DNA of 7,397 nucleotides. It comes from Bacteroidales bacterium. GTDB taxonomy: Bacteria; Bacteroidota; Bacteroidia; Bacteroidales; GCA-2748055. The stretch lies in the NCBI GenBank assembly GCA_024763595.1, contig JANTFK010000152.1, positions 1 to 7,397 on the forward strand, given 5' to 3'. This document shows positions 6,858 through 7,397 of this stretch, in pieces; the first letter of the stretch is position 1; each line of letters opens with the position of its first letter. The notes under the pieces are model-generated. The model saw nothing but the letters and a program-made list of their open reading frames with translations, did no database searches and was not told where the DNA came from. Position numbers and translations under genes: made by a program.

Positions 6858-7397
6858 ATGACCAGTAAAGAACGCATCCGTGCCGCAGTTCACCATCAAC
6901 CGGTTGACAGAGTTCCCACTGATATGTGGGCCACGCCAGAGGTTCAGGAGATGTTATTTGATCATTTTAGCATATCGTCCGGCAAGGAATCGAAAACCGA
7001 TGAGATCGGTTTGCTGGGGGGCTACCTCTCCCGGGGAGTGGAGGCACTGCTTGAGCTTTGGGATAAATTAGGTGTTGATGGAATAATTGATATAAGGCCA
7101 CCCTATGTGGGTGATAAACGTGTGACAAAGAATGGCATTTTCTTTACTGAATGGGGATTTGGTTACAGGGAGATTGGTTATGGCAGGGGTGTCTATCATG
7201 AGCAGGTAGTCTATCCGCTTGATGGAATTTCAACCGTGGAGGAACTGGAGGCATTTCCATGGCCAAGCCCCGATAATTATAATTATAATGCCCTGCCTGG
7301 CATCATCGATCAATGCGGAGGAAGGGCAATTTCTTGCGGATATCATGCGGTGTTTACGTTTCATCAATATCTCAGGGGATTGGAACTCAATATGATG
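6858..7397 (+). CDS. UroD/MtaA-like family protein (partial, C-terminus beyond right edge)
   Basis: ATG 6858 opens a frame of 180 codons with no stop before the window edge; the family is usually about 340-400 residues, so roughly half is present. The start 'MTSKERIRAAVHHQPVDRVP' (1-20), followed by D22-M23-W24, is the characteristic opening of the uroporphyrinogen-decarboxylase superfamily that also contains MtaA/MtbA-type corrinoid methyltransferases. Further family marks are 'LWDKLGVDGIIDIRPPYV' and 'STVEELEAFPWPSPDNYNYN', where the 'sv-eel-kfpwP-p' pattern is typical. The HemE haem-synthesis signature ('RQAGR' near the N-terminus) is absent, so this is not uroporphyrinogen decarboxylase itself. 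The zinc-binding His/Cys residues that would mark a methyltransferase lie in the missing half. No haem genes are nearby; the neighbours are an FAH enzyme 53 bp upstream, a symporter and a GH2, which suggests a catabolic role. Confidence 0.88.
   Translation, partial: MTSKERIRAAVHHQPVDRVPTDMWATPEVQEMLFDHFSISSGKESKTDEIGLLGGYLSRGVEALLELWDKLGVDGIIDIRPPYVGDKRVTKNGIFFTEWGFGYREIGYGRGVYHEQVVYPLDGISTVEELEAFPWPSPDNYNYNALPGIIDQCGGRAISCGYHAVFTFHQYLRGLELNMM

Noticed and set aside
7275..7290. AAT-TAT repeat-like stretch near the right edge
   Set aside because: It is a coding stretch for alternating Asn and Tyr in the UroD-like gene and too short to be a meaningful tandem repeat.

Overview
The window looks like a carbohydrate-utilisation locus of a Bacteroidota bacterium, probably a Bacteroidales/Marinilabiliales-type anaerobe or marine relative; the exact lineage cannot be read from it. 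The evidence is the gene set (secreted GH2 enzyme, SGLT-type sodium symporter, fumarylacetoacetate-hydrolase-family enzyme, UroD-like protein), A/T-rich leaders without clear Shine-Dalgarno sequences, and a weak match to the Bacteroidota TTTG/TAnnTTTG promoter. There is no rRNA, tRNA, CRISPR array, insertion sequence or phage gene.

Layout. Positions 1-625, minus strand: the N-terminal part of a secreted protein that runs off the left edge, probably a glycoside-hydrolase-like TIM barrel. Positions 626-808: a 183-bp divergent intergenic region with two small inverted repeats and a candidate promoter. All remaining genes are on the plus strand and closely spaced. They are an exported GH2 glycoside hydrolase of about 1051 residues (809-3964), a short lipoprotein-like ORF that appears to be the stump of a longer gene (3985-4254), a sodium:solute symporter (4293-5876), a complete FAH-family hydrolase/lyase (5959-6804), and the first 180 residues of a UroD/MtaA-like protein that is cut by the right edge (6858-7397).

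How they may work together (inference). The GH2 enzyme would release a sugar or glycoside outside the cytoplasm, the symporter would import it with Na+, and the FAH-family enzyme would cleave a diketo or acylpyruvate-type intermediate. Such intermediates occur in the non-phosphorylative routes for L-fucose and L-rhamnose. The UroD-like protein is not the haem-pathway enzyme: it lacks the HemE N-terminal signature. It may be a methyltransferase-type enzyme whose substrate cannot be read from the sequence. Its place beside an FAH enzyme, a symporter and a GH2 is the least conventional part of the locus. No feature proves a wholly new system. The strongest leads are the UroD-like/FAH pairing, the amputated lipoprotein gene and the atypical GH2.
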